Positions 36,827-49,059 of a stretch of 64,000 nucleotides of DNA are shown one piece after another. Location of the stretch: the NCBI RefSeq assembly GCF_030269925.1, contig NC_085112.1, forward strand, positions 6,201,501 through 6,265,500, written 5' to 3'. The first letter of the stretch is position 1. Each line of letters opens with the position of its first letter. Made by a program: the position numbers and the translations under genes. This stretch comes from Bombyx mori (taxonomy: Eukaryota > Arthropoda > Insecta > Lepidoptera > Bombycidae). The notes under the pieces are model-generated. The model did not search any database, had not been told where the DNA came from, and saw only the letters and a list, made by a program, of their open reading frames with translations.

Positions 36827-37183
36827 TTTTTTTTATTTTTTATTGCTTAGATGTGTGGACGACTCACAGCCCACCTGCTGTTAAGTGGTTACTGGAGTCC
36901 ATAGATATCTATGACATAAATGCGTCACTCACCTTGAGATATAAGTTCGAAGGTCTCAGTGTAGTTACAACGGCTGCCCCGCCCTTCAAACCGAAACGCA
37001 TTACTGCTTCACGGTAGCAATAGGCAGGGCGGTGGTACCTACCCGTGCGGACTCACAAGAGGCCCTACAACCAGTAATGTAAGCCCACCATTAAGTATGT
37101 ATCGACTTACAAAAAATGGTAACTGCGTCAGATATTCGAACCACAGTATGGTCGTTGTACTCAATAGAAGTACACCGAGCCAC
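36827..37183 (-). repeat. Bm1-type SINE with divergent head, right arm of an inverted pair
   Basis: Minus-strand body 36827-37079. Upstream in its own sense is a tRNA-like head (37183 to about 37120) with box B-like GTGGTTCGAAT and a box A region GTGGCTCGGTG, which differs from the standard Bm1 head. It may be a Bm1 subfamily with a replaced tRNA region. Confidence 0.75.
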
Positions 37184-38366
37184 AATTTATTCTAATTTTA
37201 AAGTGCTTCAGCTGTACTAATTGAAATTAGTCCAATAAGACTAGAGCTACGCTACGGTACGCCAGCTTAACCAATTCACTCGACATTGCAAAAAACCACT
37301 ACGGTCGTCGAATTATTGCCACCATCTCAATAGGAAAAGGACAATTCGACCGTTTCTTTCAATATTCCTGTATTTCCCTCGGAAAACGTAATCGACCGAG
37401 GACAGTAATATTACGTTTTGTTATATAATAACGATTTTCCTTCCCAATAGCAATTCGTCGTTATTGGACGTAAAGTAAGAACGAACGGTGGCTTCAGTTG
37501 AAACGAACATAGGTAATAATAATATAGTTATTGTTATATCTACCCTTAACCTAACCCCGCGCTGGAATCGTGGAACGTGCGAGCGTTCGAAGTTTTACGA
37601 CTTACATTGCGTGCGCGAGACGAACAGCCCCGATTAAATTACCAAGTAGGAGTTCAATGGGTGTTCATTGCAGCTATGCGTCGTTCAAGTGGTGTGTTCA
37701 AGGAAAGGGAGGTAGGTTCGTGCGTTCCGACCTGGCTTCTATCTGCAAAATCAATGTGGCCATTAGCAAGTTTTCGCGCAGTCGCAAAACGTCGCCGGAA
37801 CGCTACCGGTCAGAAGTTACTGGCTTTCAGATGAGAATTTCTATGCAGATGCGACGTTTATTGAACAAGATTATCGGTTTTACTGTAACTGATAGATAAA
37901 ATAGGCTATGTGTAGATAAGTGAATTTCTGCCTTAAGCCGTTGAAATATGTCTTCATTTCTGAACGACACTTTTATGTAATGAACGACTACAGTGCCGCT
38001 TATTAGGTCAGATTGTAATTTACGATAGCAGTGCTGAAAATTAGATCTGAACAACTTTGTAGACGTTTTAGCAATTAGAAAAATGAAGTTTATAGCTAAA
38101 ATCACGACAGCGGCTTCTTTTATTCGTTCGATAACAAAAATATATGTATATAATTGAACTATCCACACTCAAGTACCCCAAGCGAATATGTTGTACTATG
38201 ATGATACCTCTTTTTTGTCGTGGTCATTTTGAGGTCTTCTTCTTCGACATAGTGCGCCTCGTGACTTTTCGGCATCTACATTCAACAGTGGCTTTGGTAC
38301 ATCAATGCAGTGGGGCCTGAAAGTCACACGAGACAAGAGCGTCTACTCGCAGACTGAATGCCAAAA
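37184..38366. other. Intergenic DNA with a CpG-rich island (37550-37840)
   Basis: The island has many CG dinucleotides and overlapping open frames of 109 and 85 codons in two plus frames. That is typical of stop-codon scarcity in CG-rich DNA. A donor-like GAG/GTAGGT sits at 37709-37717. It might be a first exon or an enhancer; neither open frame matches a protein I know. Confidence 0.35.
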
Positions 38367-38608
38367 TTACTGGTGGTAGGACCTCTTGTGAGTGCGCGCG
38401 GATAGGTACCACCGCCCTGCCTATTTCTGCCGTGAAGCTGTAATGCATTTCGGTTTGAAGGGTGGGGCAGCCGTTGTAACGATACTGAGACCTTAGAACT
38501 TATGTCTCAAGGTGGGTGGCGCATTGTTGTAGATGTCTATGGGCTCCAGTAACCACTCAACGCCAGGTGGGCTGTGAGCTCGTCCACCAAAACTAAGCAA
38601 AAAAAAAA
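38367..38608 (+). repeat. Bm1 SINE, 5'-truncated
   Basis: Body from ATTACTGGTGGTAGGACC to AAGCAAAAAAAAA. A short deletion removes TTTAC before GTTGTAGATGTC. Confidence 0.92.
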
Positions 38609-39579
38609 TGATCTCGAAATACTCATGATATAAGAATGTCAAAATATTTCTGTCTTGATATTTCAATGTGCTTTATACTAGTCGTAGGACATGTTTTCAA
38701 TGCGCAGAGAATAATTATCTTCCCTGTTTCTAGCTTGAAGGCAGGACTGCTGTTATTCCTTATTATAATGAAGATGATATTCATGTGTTGGTTTCATTAA
38801 CAGTTCACCGTATAGTGGACTCTCTGTTCACCTTAATAAAAAAGAAACAACTTGTTTTGTCACTCTCATTGAACTCTTCTAATAATAAACTCGTCAGACT
38901 TGAATATACCCTGAGGCAGAAACAGTCAAAGCTGTTAATATGCTTAGTAATATAATAATTACTTTTATATGAAGTCTTAGTTGATTTTCTGCCTAATTAG
39001 AATGAAACGGTACGAACAGAACCATAATAATAGCACGCCCTGTGGCAGACACATTGTTTTTGTCAATAAATATGATAATACAGTGGATGCGCAAATTTCT
39101 CGCGTCTCAATTCTCTTGTTTGTTATGCTCGCGTGATATTATACTTATCTTACTTTTGCATATTGTTTGATCGGTGTATGTTTTGTGAAAGTTATTTGTG
39201 CTGTGTCATTACAGGTCCGTTGGATCCTAACAGTACTTGTGCACATTGCGTTTTCCTTATGTATAAATGAGTTGTTGATATTGTATATTTTAATTTGTAC
39301 ATACCATGCATTCCTGGCAAATTTCGAATTACTGGCAATCGGGTAGTAGTAGTGATGACAAAATAACAGTATTTCAAACGATACGGAAAGTCTAAGCAAA
39401 ACTTTTGGGTCTTAAGTACGAAACCCAGGCGGGTTTGGCTCACACTGGACCAACTCATTCATTTAATATTATACACTTGTCCGTTAGTAGCGATTCCATC
39501 GGGAATCATTCAGGGATACGTCCTATAGGTATCATATTAGAATTCGTTAATTGGGTAGTTAAATTATGAGCTTTTTAAA
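38609..39579. other. AT-rich intergenic DNA, no gene seen
   Basis: Two overlapping minus-strand open stretches (39399-39145 and 39458-39192) use T/A-rich codons and have no recognisable domain. No repeat is recognised. Confidence 0.5.
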
Positions 39580-39990
39580 CCTTTTTTTTTTTTTTGGGCC
39601 GGGTGCCGAACCCCCTACGAGGTCCCCGCGCCTAGGAGGCGCGCGGGGTATGTGAGACTCAACGATCTGCAGGTGTTGTGAGCAGACCGCGGGCCCAAGG
39701 ATTTTAGGGCCCATCCACTAAACGACTCCCCTGCACTCTTACACCCGACGTCCGATCTCCGTCCAGGTTCAAAACCCGGTCAGAGTAGGGGGGTTCCCGC
39801 GGTCAACACTACAACCAGACACGCGGTGCCACCCCGATAGTCGACGACCAACGACGTCGGTCTCCGCGGTACGGTGACCCTACCAGGCCGCCTGGGCGAT
39901 GCCGCTGGTGTTCCGGGATACCCCGCTGGGCCAGAACCAGCCTGCCGGGTCGGAACGCGATACACCGCCGACCGGGTTATCCTGACTTAA
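39580..39990 (-). mobile_element. GC-rich LINE-like element, 3' end with A tail
   Basis: In the minus sense this GC-rich block ends at a T-run on the plus strand (39580-39594), so it carries a poly(A) tail. The second copy at 61695-62410 matches along its length, for example CTACGAGGTCCCCGCG, GGGATACCCCGCTGG and AACGCGATACACCGCCGACCG. The abrupt GC rise against AT-rich flanks marks an insertion. The family name is unknown to me; a non-LTR (R1-like) origin is a guess. Confidence 0.65.
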
Positions 39991-42214
39991 CGGAAGTAAG
40001 CGCTTAAAGTACCTACCATTTAAGTTTTCTTATTTCAAATAGTGCGTTCTTTATTTAGCGTAATAATGAACCATATTATTTATTTCTGAACGCATGTTGA
40101 TATTAGGTACGTCTATTTAGAAAAGAAAAAGAAAAACAGTTGAAACTGTTTGTAGTTTATACATTTTAAATTTCCATAACAAATGTTGTACTTTCGAACA
40201 CTAGACATTCTATGCTTTATTATACAGGTTTTTCAAACCTGAAGTGTTTTTTTATTATTAAGAAGCCTGTCAGATTCAATTACTTTGTAATCGGCAGTTT
40301 CTTTTTGTTCTTTTGAAGTATGATTTCTCTACTGAACATTACGACAATGTAAAATTCAATACAAACTAAAGCATTATTCAAGTGGACAGGTATTTAGTGA
40401 TAAGGAAACAATAGAAAATTAAGGAATGCTAAGATAAAAATATAAAATGTGTGCTGTATCTGTGAAATTAAAATATTTTTATTTCCCGAACAGTTTTAAC
40501 TGTAATTTTAAAGCAATACCGTTCAAAACAGAACGATTGACGATTTCGCGGTAAAAATAGGCAGGACAGTGCTTCTGACTCGTGCGTATGCTGTAATTAT
40601 GTAAATTATTAACCAAATTTATAAGTTAGTTACGCGGATTTAATCTTTACTACACGGTATTATTATTATTTTATCGTGGAAGTAAATCGTAAACGTGGAG
40701 AATATACGTATTTTTTCAGAAAAATAGTACAGTTAGTTACAATAGCTGCCGAATTTGAGTCTTAGCACAGCGGTATTTCTTGTTTACGTGAGTACCGGGC
40801 ATCTATCTGATTTAAACCCCGACGACTTCACGACGACATGGTGTCATTGTGACGTTTTCTTTGTTTATGATTGAGTTGCAATTTTATACTGGATTAGAAT
40901 AGTATCGGAACTTTTATCTATGTAAACAATTACTGTAGGTTTTTTTGTTCGTTCGTATTACGTGCTTGAATTGTAACTTTGCATAAGAAGGTGCTTTCAT
41001 CCACAAAAACTAAAACAAATGATTAGCAATGTTAGAAGTGGTAACATTGACAAAGAAGCACAGGATTTTCTTTAAGCTAGTTAGTTCTTCAATAAATCGA
41101 TTGGTAAGGAGCGCTGTGGTCTCACACGAGTTACTATTACCGTTTCACTTATTCTGCCACGAGGTATCCTCTTACTTTGATTTTAAGGACCAGATAAGAT
41201 GTCAATAAGATTTGTTAACTGCTCACAGAAATCTTGAGCTCAACTGCGTATCCAACCAACGATCCACAATTTACTTGGACAAAACAAATTTTATATGAAA
41301 AATTGACTATTTACGAAATAAACAAAACAGTCTCATAAACGATTCAAATTGGTTTTATCTGGAAAATATTATTCAAAGTTTGAACGAGCATTGCTTAAAC
41401 CGGCATCGTAAAAGTCATACGCGCAGCTGTATCCTTGAAAACAGATACCGATTTTATCTATACAGGGCACATCTTCCTTTGCTCAGTCTTGTTACACATA
41501 CATAAACCTGTAGTGTATGAATGAGAGGGATATATCCCGAATAAAGGTAGTTTAAATCGATATTGCAAGGCTCTTCCCGACTACCTCCGCAACGGATTAT
41601 TTTGTATCGCTATTTCAGTTTCATTGTATTTCGTTTTTCATAAGAAACTTTACGAACTGAATCACTCTTACTCAGTCAAACTAGTTTTTACTTTTCGCAA
41701 AATCGTACTGTATTCAGGAAACTGTTTGAATTCAAACCTTTATCTAGTCACTGAATGATATGTAGGTAAAACGAAGATGTAAGGATCTATGATTTTGCGA
41801 TAAATGTTAGCGTAAATATAATTTAAAATTTCTATAACCAGAATGTGCGTTTTTTATTTTAATTTTATTTGTCTAGTTATAATAGATAACTAAAGGTCCC
41901 ACAGTAATCGAAATTCGACTATAATTAATTAGAATTGTAAGTTTGTACACTATTATGATTGTATTTTATACTTCTATAATAATAAATTTCGCCAAGACTA
42001 CAATTTAAAAAAAAAAAAATTTATAAAGACAAACAATATTTAATCTATTCTAAATTTGACCACATACGTCAAGAACAAAAGTTTGACAATAAACAAATAG
42101 TGTGCATGCGTGTGTGCGTCAAACATATCGTAGTGTGTGTAATGGTTTCTTTGTTGATTTAATGTATCCTTTATGCATTATTTAAAAATATATTAGCATT
42201 GTGCACTTCTTCTC
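39991..42214. other. AT-rich intergenic DNA
   Basis: One small decayed Bm1 piece (minus, 40542-40592; TTTCGCGGTAAAAATAGGCAG, then GACTCGTGCG). Otherwise no repeats, coding exons or motif clusters are recognised. Confidence 0.5.
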
Positions 42215-42315
42215 TATATTCTCTATAAGTGTGGAAAATTTCATACTCCTCCGTCCGCGCAGTTTTCGTAAAAAGGGATACAAAGTTTTTGCTTCACGTA
42301 TTAATATATAGATAA
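42215..42315 (+). repeat. 3' end of a GACCCG-type repeat
   Basis: AAAATTTCATACTCCTCCGTCC, CGCGCAGTTTTCGT and ATTAATATATAGATAAG resemble the terminal part of the short repeats. The head is missing. Confidence 0.4.
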
Positions 42316-42744
42316 GTTTTTACGCAGTTTCTACCTATTCATTTTCGTACGAGATTCCCTTATTCCTTTGATGAATTTTTTTTAGCTTATGTTTTAAAAT
42401 ATATCTCTAAACGCTTATCATACTTGAATAATCAAATTCAATATGCAAACTACAAGCCAATAACTGGCAAGAGTGGGAGGAATGAATATATTTCATTTCA
42501 GGGGCTAGCTTTGCGTCCCTGAACCTGGAGAGCAAGTAAGTGGCAAAATTGGGGACAAAGTTTTCATTGTTGCATATTTATGCTTGCTGTATTAAAATTG
42601 CTAATCTGTGATGTCACATCGCTGGTATATGAATAATATTAAAATATTTTTATAATCACATGGTTTATTGCGCTTAATATATTTTTCGTTGCCTTTTTAA
42701 TGTTATCTTAATTATTGAGTGTTTTAGGAGCATCTTCTCTGAAA

Positions 42745-42892
42745 TAAATGAAGTGCGTACAAGAGCCTATAGATATCACAACATGAATGCCACTACTCAC
42801 TTTAAGAATCGAGGTCTACATCTCAAGTGTATAGTAATTAAGCAATATTTTTTGCGGGTTCGATTTTTATCACATGACGTTATTTATTTATA
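42745..42892 (-). repeat. Bm1 SINE with internal deletion
   Basis: Minus-strand Bm1: AGAGCCTATAGATATC, ATGCCACTACTCAC and TCTCAAGTGTATAGT. It then jumps to TTTTGCGGGTTCGATTTTTATC, skipping roughly 150 central bases. Its end abuts the next repeat head. Confidence 0.65.
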
Positions 42893-43200
42893 ACTAGCTG
42901 ACCCGGCAGACTTCGTAGTGCCTCAATCGATTAATAAAAGACCTAAGCTTTTGTATAAAATAAACTTAAAACGAACAAAAGTAATCTGTTCGACCGGGGA
43001 CACATGAAAGGGAAAACAAAATTGTTATTTTTATTTAATTCCGAGCATTTTCATATTTATCTACCTTTTAAACCTTTTCTGGACTTCCACAAATAATTCA
43101 AGACCAAAATTAGCCAAATCCGTCCAGCCGCTCTCGAGTTTTGGCGAGACTAACGAACAGCAATTCCTTTTTATACACATACTCACATACTTGTAGATAG
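42893..43200 (+). repeat. ACTAGCTGACCCGGC short repeat, fourth subtype
   Basis: Very similar to 27578-27877 over its whole length, including CCTAAGCTTTTGTATAAAAT and CGAGTTTTGGCGAGACTAAC. It is directly adjacent to the deleted Bm1. Confidence 0.75.
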
Positions 43201-43309
43201 ATGAAAGTCATTCGTGAATTAAATATGTATTATATTTTTTTAGAAAATCTGCAGGATTTAAATACTGATATACTTAGTCGTATTGCTTGATACGAGTACC
43301 TACATCAGA

Positions 43310-43470
43310 TGTCTTAGAAGGAAGTGTCGCTAACACTGGCCCTAATAAGAGTAGTGCTTCACTGAATCTACCACCGGATTGGAAACGCGACCCACTGAGA
43401 AGATCCGGCGAGAAACTTAGTAGGCTGTGATTATGGTTTAATTTACTCGTCGAAAAATGATTTGCGTTAG
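43310..43470 (-). repeat. BMC1-like LINE tail
   Basis: Minus copy with GTCGCTAACACTGGCCCTAA, GAATCTACCACCGGATTGG, CGCGACCCACTGAGAAGATC and TACTCGTCGA, in the inverted order of 8340-8625. Confidence 0.7.
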
Positions 43471-44057
43471 CATTCTGTATGATTCTGAAATCATATAACT
43501 AATGTGGAACGTACAGTAAGAGCTTAGGAATAAGTTAGACGCATTTAATATTTTACAATAGCTCGTTTCTATGAATTTCGTCTCGACACAAACGTGACAT
43601 AGCCAGTTAAGCATGCAGATATCTGATTTGAATATACTATCTCAAACGCGAATGACTCATTGGAAACTACTTTGTTGCAACGTCTAAGATAGAAAGGTGT
43701 TAATTTAGGTAAACAAGTCAAAAAGAACTAGAATAATTACTTTAGGTGTTTACATTTATTGTTAGAAATAGTACATTTAAATATTTTTTTGAATAATCCG
43801 TTTCCTAGTCGATTTTTATGGTCACTCACTAACATCTTTTAGGTAATCTGTAGTAAAATTACCTATTCCCAATATGTGAAAGGATTAAATCGATTTGTCT
43901 TGTGTTCACTGGGACCTAGGATCGTTTTCACGTATTGAATCCTTCACGATTAATGTGTCTTTTTACACTAAATAATTTAAAAAGATAGAGATAGATAGAT
44001 TTAGATATGTTTGTTTAGAAGTTTTGATATTTCGAAAACATTAAATATTCTATCTGA
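43471..44057. other. AT-rich intergenic DNA, nothing seen
   Basis: No repeat or coding exon recognised apart from a GATA-rich microsatellite near 43985-44005. Confidence 0.5.
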
Positions 44058-44180
44058 AAGAGATCGCTCTTAGCGATAAGACCGTCCATTGTATTTTATT
44101 ATTTAATGTTTTGAATTGGGTTTATTTTATATTCGTGTATAATAAAGTGTTCAATATAATAATAATAATAATAAAATAAA
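44058..44180 (+). repeat. LINE/SINE 3' tail with (AAT)n
   Basis: GAGATCGCTCTTAGCGATAAG, GACCGTCCATTGTA and AATAAAGTG followed by (AAT)n are the recurrent 3' end of a lepidopteran non-LTR element. The 5' part is missing. Confidence 0.55.
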
Positions 44181-44364
44181 TATAGCATTCTATTTTTTAT
44201 TGCGCTATGATATAAAAAAATACAATCTTTGATTTTAGAAAAATATTGTGGTATCCTTCTGTTCCCAGGAGTATCGTAAAGGCGACTGAGGGATCCATCA
44301 GAGAATAGACAGCATCACTTTTTGAATATTTTGCTAGCGTATTACGATAGCCAACCGCTATTTA

Positions 44365-44545
44365 TTGTTGATAGGACGTACTATAAGCCTGCATCGGTAG
44401 GTACCAAAATCTTGCCGATGTCTGCCACGAAGCAATCATTCATTACGATTTGAAGGGCGGAACAACAGTTGTACCATAACATCGCGACTTTCACCGCGTG
44501 TCTCAAAGTTTCGGTTACTACTTAAAACGTGGCCGGCCCTGTACA
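44365..44545 (+). repeat. Decayed Bm1 SINE
   Basis: GATAGGACGTACTATAAGCC, GGTAGGTACCAAAATCTTGCC, GATTTGAAGGGCGGAACAAC and TGTCTCAAAG keep the Bm1 order. Confidence 0.65.
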
Positions 44546-45719
44546 CCTATTACGCAATGTGAACAAACCTAATGCGTAGGTATATACGTTGATATGTATG
44601 GTAAAAAATATAAACTCATCCATATATACGAGTATGTAGTATACTTATTCGGTGAAGTTGTGCAATAGTTTTGATAGATTTAGACGAATCGAGTAAAACT
44701 GTTTCCCAAACAAAATAGTTAAAGTTGAAGAGTAAATAAAAGAGTGGATTTTTCTATGGCATCCGCAATAGTTTGCAAGCGAATCGCAGTCGCCATGTTC
44801 AATCAGGTGGGACCTTATTACGTTTCGCTGTAGCAAGAGAGTGTACGTCATTAAGTTTGCCAAAAAAAATTTTTCGACATGTTCTTAACTGATAACTGAG
44901 TTTACGCATCAGCTGGTATAAATATCTACCGTAGCTCGTGAATATTACAAAGGTAATGTTAATGAATTATTGTCAAATGGGAATTTTATAAACATTATTA
45001 CTGACCTATATTTCAAATTTTACACACGACTGCTTCGCTGCGGAAATTGCTAATTGATTATTGCTCGCAGGTACACAATACAATCATATTGTGCTTAGAT
45101 TCTTATTAAAGTAAATTCACTGATTAGTATCCTGATTTATAAATCAAGGTCTGCAAGTGGTATGAGTGCTATAATTTACGAGATATAGACAGGGATAGGA
45201 AGCGTTAGATGAGTGGTTTGCTATTACAATCGTCAATCCATGTTGTAAACTATACTTTAACCTCTAAAGAATAATTATCAAACATAATAATAATAATGTA
45301 TTTCTATTTAATTGTGTCCTTTGGATTTCAGTCAGTACGATTGCTTGGCTCGTCAGAGGAGCAGAACTCGCCTATGAAATTAGAACCGCTGTGTTCATTT
45401 ATAGTTGTATTCAAGATATTCTTTTTTGGAAATTATCATTTGACTTTGGAATGAACTCCCTTTCAAGGTGGTTTCAAAGTGTGTGTCGTTGTTGAAACGG
45501 GATATGAGGGCAGTTCTTAGCAATAGATAACGAACGCCCTGACTGTGTTCCTAGCAGTCCATAGGTAACAGTGATCACCCACCATAAGGTATCCTACGAT
45601 GCCTACGATGGCAATAAAAAAACAATAATAATGATAACTATCAAATGAGATTACTCGTAATTCGTGACTTGCATATTTAATAGCAATAGGGCTTAGGCAA
45701 ACGTAATAAGCGATTCAGA

Positions 45720-45810
45720 TGCAGAGAGGGAGCGTCAGACCATGAAATTGGCCCAGTCTATGCCATCAGGGCAACGCATCGGCGCTTAATGGCCGTCGAA
45801 CAGATAGGAT
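45720..45810. promoter_or_regulatory. GAGA + PHO module
   Basis: GAGAG at 45724-45728, GCCAT at 45762-45766 and its reverse ATGGC at 45789-45793, in a locally GC-richer patch. This is the motif pairing of fly Polycomb response elements, but each motif alone is common. Confidence 0.3.
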
Positions 45811-46759
45811 TTCAGCTATTTTCATAAATAAACTCAACTTGATAACTATTTAAGTATCTAAAGCGCTTAATGAAAATACGGAGCCTTTTGTTCACAGCAC
45901 AGGAGACTATTTTAATTTAATGAATATTTTAATTTCGTTTTCTGTATTCTGTGCCAAAAGGAAACGTTCTTCTGTTGTGTTGAAGCGGGATCATCTCAAT
46001 ATTTCAGTCATTAATGTTCTTGTAAATTCTATTAAAATTAAGTTCTAGATTTAGGTCTAAATCATTCTGTAGCAGCAGAGCATCTTACGCAACCGTAATT
46101 CCATTTGCGCCTTTCAAGCCTCAGATGTCTACAATGTTGTAACAAAGCAATCATGCACTAAGCAATTTTCTATGATCACTAAATTATATTTATACGTTTA
46201 TTACACAGATAAAGATGATAATACTCATAACAGTTAATTTTATAGCAACTAAATTTGTTTTGGCAGTAACAAGTCTCTAAGCGACTTTCAACAGCCATTA
46301 TAATTTGCTATGATCGCTCCCAAAGATTACAAACGCCATAAAGGCGATGTCAAAAGATACCACTCGAAAAAACTATCAACAAAAACTATAAAGGCGAAAT
46401 ATCGGAAAGGTCGGACCCGAAAAAAATTTTTGCTTAAAGAACAAAATTGCTTGTACAATTTTTATCTTTTTTAGAACGTTTCGTTCTGTCTAAACAGTGG
46501 TTTGCCGAGCGATTTTCGGTTCAGTGGGTTGCGATCCCACCTATTGTGAATTCCGTAGGTCTGAAATTTATTTGACAGCATAGTGTCTGTGGAGAATGGA
46601 AAATGGCGGAATAGCAGAATACATTATGGAAATAACTCATGGTTTGTTTTTGGCGGGGGTCCGACAAACGTTATTGGTATTTAACTATTAGACACAATGG
46701 TTGTTTTTTGTCTTTTTCGAATTAATTATCGGATATTATATGTCACTAGAATGAGTTAC

Positions 46760-46920
46760 CGACAGTGACGTCACAAAAGGTAGAGAGTACAAAAGTAAAG
46801 CTCATGTAAATTTATTATTTTTATAACGAAGGCTCGGTGATCGCGTTATCGTTGTTAAGCCCAGCCTGTACAAAAAGTGTGATAAAAACTCGATACTCGA
46901 TATCGATATCGATACTAGAT
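46760..46920. promoter_or_regulatory. CRE plus clustered TATCGATA / CGATA sites
   Basis: Perfect TGACGTCA (46766-46773) and GAGAG (46783-46787) are followed by 46891-46915, where CGATA occurs four times and TATCGATA (DRE, bound by DREF) twice in overlap. DRE and CRE are core-promoter-proximal elements in insects. In Drosophila, CGATA clusters also bind BEAF-32, but that protein is not known to me in Lepidoptera. Confidence 0.4.
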
Positions 46921-48145
46921 ACCTATATATGTAAAATGCATTTGTATCTAGTTGCTAGCTTGCTAGATTGTTGAGAGTGAGACAGGAAGAACACAAATCA
47001 TTCAAGTTACTATTAATTCAAATACGCGACTAACATTTATTCACTTTCTTATGTGTGAACTAAGCCAGGGAAAAAATATTGCAAGGCATTGCGTAGTCAG
47101 CGTTTGTATCTGTTTTTAGGCTTTCACAGTTAAAATATTTCCTGTTAAAAAAATATGGAATAGTCCTCTATCTATCTCACAGATTCCACAAAACTATAAA
47201 GTGGTGTTGCTAATAAGTTGGTTGATGACGTTGTTGTTATCAATTATATTCTCCTTTTATTTAACCCATAAGTTCATTGCGTTCTTTGCGGATCTAATCA
47301 TTATCTCAGCAAATATTCACTGACGCAAACTATCGCGTTCTTTTCCTTTACAATATGTCTGTCAATAATTTTATTAATTTTTTTATTTTTTTCTGTACTA
47401 TCATAAGTAGGTATTGTTTTCTTTGATACCACAATTGTTCTTCTTTTACAAACCATAACTTCATCGGGTTCGAAACCGAATATATGAAAACAAATATATA
47501 TAAATATAACCTACTGCACCCCTGAGTCAGTTAAAATATTATTATTTTTTTTTTTCTCAATCGCATTCCAGTCTGACTGAGCAATCGTTAAATTTTCCTC
47601 AATCCTTTTGCCGGGCGTCTGCGGAGTTACCATTTTTGGATAACATGAATTTTGAAAAGAAAATACTTACAGCTAAAATCTTACTTACTTTGCAGTTTTA
47701 ATTTCCACTTTTAGGCCTCGTGTTTCAATTCTTCAAACAGTTCCGATTGAATCGTCTGGTCGCGTAAAGCATCCTTTAATTCTTAAATCACTTATATTAA
47801 AGGTTTCAATGTTTTCTGGTCACACTCAATTATTTTATTTTCATGATGATTTGATGTTAAATTTTGGTCAGTTCAGCGAAGCAAATAAAATTTAAGATAA
47901 ATTAAATTAGATATTCTCTCTAGTTTTCACGAGTCGTAGACATAATTAAGACTATTTTTTATACTGTAGAGTCCTCCGTGACCATGAAATCTGTAAATTA
48001 TTCGAAATGTCTAAAATACAATAATGTAATTACAATAGAAAATGTAACGTTGAATCGTCAAAGTAGTTTTAATTATGCTTAAAATGCTACTCAAAACAGT
48101 CCCGTATTCGTCGCCACAAAATACGTTTTGTTAGGTTAGTTACTC

Positions 48146-48574
48146 AAAGTCAGCGTGGCCTAAAGGATAAGACGTCCGATGCATTCGTATCCAGCGATAC
48201 ACCGGGGTTCGAATCCCGCTGGCAAGTACAAATCTTTCTAATGAAATACGCACTTAACAAATGTTCACGATTGACTTCCACGGTGGAGGAATAACATCGT
48301 GTAGTAAAATTCTAATCCGCAAAACGATAATTAGCGTACCTAATTACTGGTGAGTCCGCACGGGTAGGTACCACCACCTATTTCTGCCGTGAAGCAGTGA
48401 TGCGTTTCGGTTTGAAGGGTGGGGTAGCTGTTGTAACTATACTGATACCTTAGAACATATATTATATCTCAAGGTGGGTGGCGGCTTTTACGTTGTATAT
48501 GTCTATGGGCTCCGGTAACTGCTTAACACCAGGTGGGCCGTGAGCTCGTCCACCCATCTAAGCAATAAAAAAAA
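48146..48574 (+). repeat. Bm1 SINE, full length
   Basis: Complete head with box A TGGCCTAAAGGATAAGACG and box B GGGTTCGAATCCC (48205-48217), then a body ending in AGCAATAAAAAAAA. Small deletions remove GTAGGACCTCTTG near 48351 and part of the CCACCACCCTGCC run. Confidence 0.93.
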
Positions 48575-48619
48575 TGTTCTGTACTTACTCGGAGTCCAAA
48601 ATGATGATTTTTTTTGTTT

Positions 48620-48690
48620 TACTTATGACGTGTGAACGAGCTCACAGCTTACGAGTGACACCTGTTTTGAAACAGCTTATATTTATTTTA
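48620..48690 (-). repeat. Bm1 3'-end fragment
   Basis: Minus-strand ACGAGCTCACAGC after a T-rich run. It fades out after about 30 bases. Confidence 0.4.
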
Positions 48691-49059
48691 GTTTTTGGAA
48701 ACTCATTTAAATCAATATTTATATTCCGTCAGTAGATTTATATATTACCCACATTCTACTTTCACAAATGTATATTTCCGACGCGATACCTACGTGTGAT
48801 AAATATAATTTTATTTGTAAACAGGTTTTTACAGTATATATACTAATTGAAATTATAAGTTCCTCTTTGTAAACTAGAATTTGCATATTAATGAGTAAAA
48901 TAATGAAATCAACGACTTGTGAAAATCAAAAAAATCGTTAGAAACTAAAATGCTTAGGAAAAATAAAAAACAAGTAATATCATGTTGTTGTCAAATTTTA
49001 AAGTTTACCTTATTAGTCAATAAGCTCAATGGATAATATAGTGACAGTTTAAAAATAAA

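Larger units (their letters stand above)
44546..48145. other. Intergenic DNA with candidate regulatory modules
   Basis: No clear repeat or gene apart from a possible decayed GACCCG-type repeat at 45030-45210. It contains the modules at 45.72-45.81 and 46.76-46.92 kb. GCCAT cores also lie in the 46290-46350 stretch (CAGCCATTATAA; CGCCATAAAGG). Confidence 0.45.

Noticed and set aside
37570..37899. 109-codon open frame (with an overlapping 85-codon frame)
   Set aside because: The CG-rich DNA lowers stop frequency, two frames are open at once, and neither shows a domain or clear splice context.
48150..48230. tRNA gene candidate from box A and B
   Set aside because: It is the head of a full-length Bm1; the same holds for 644-730 and 63475-63549.
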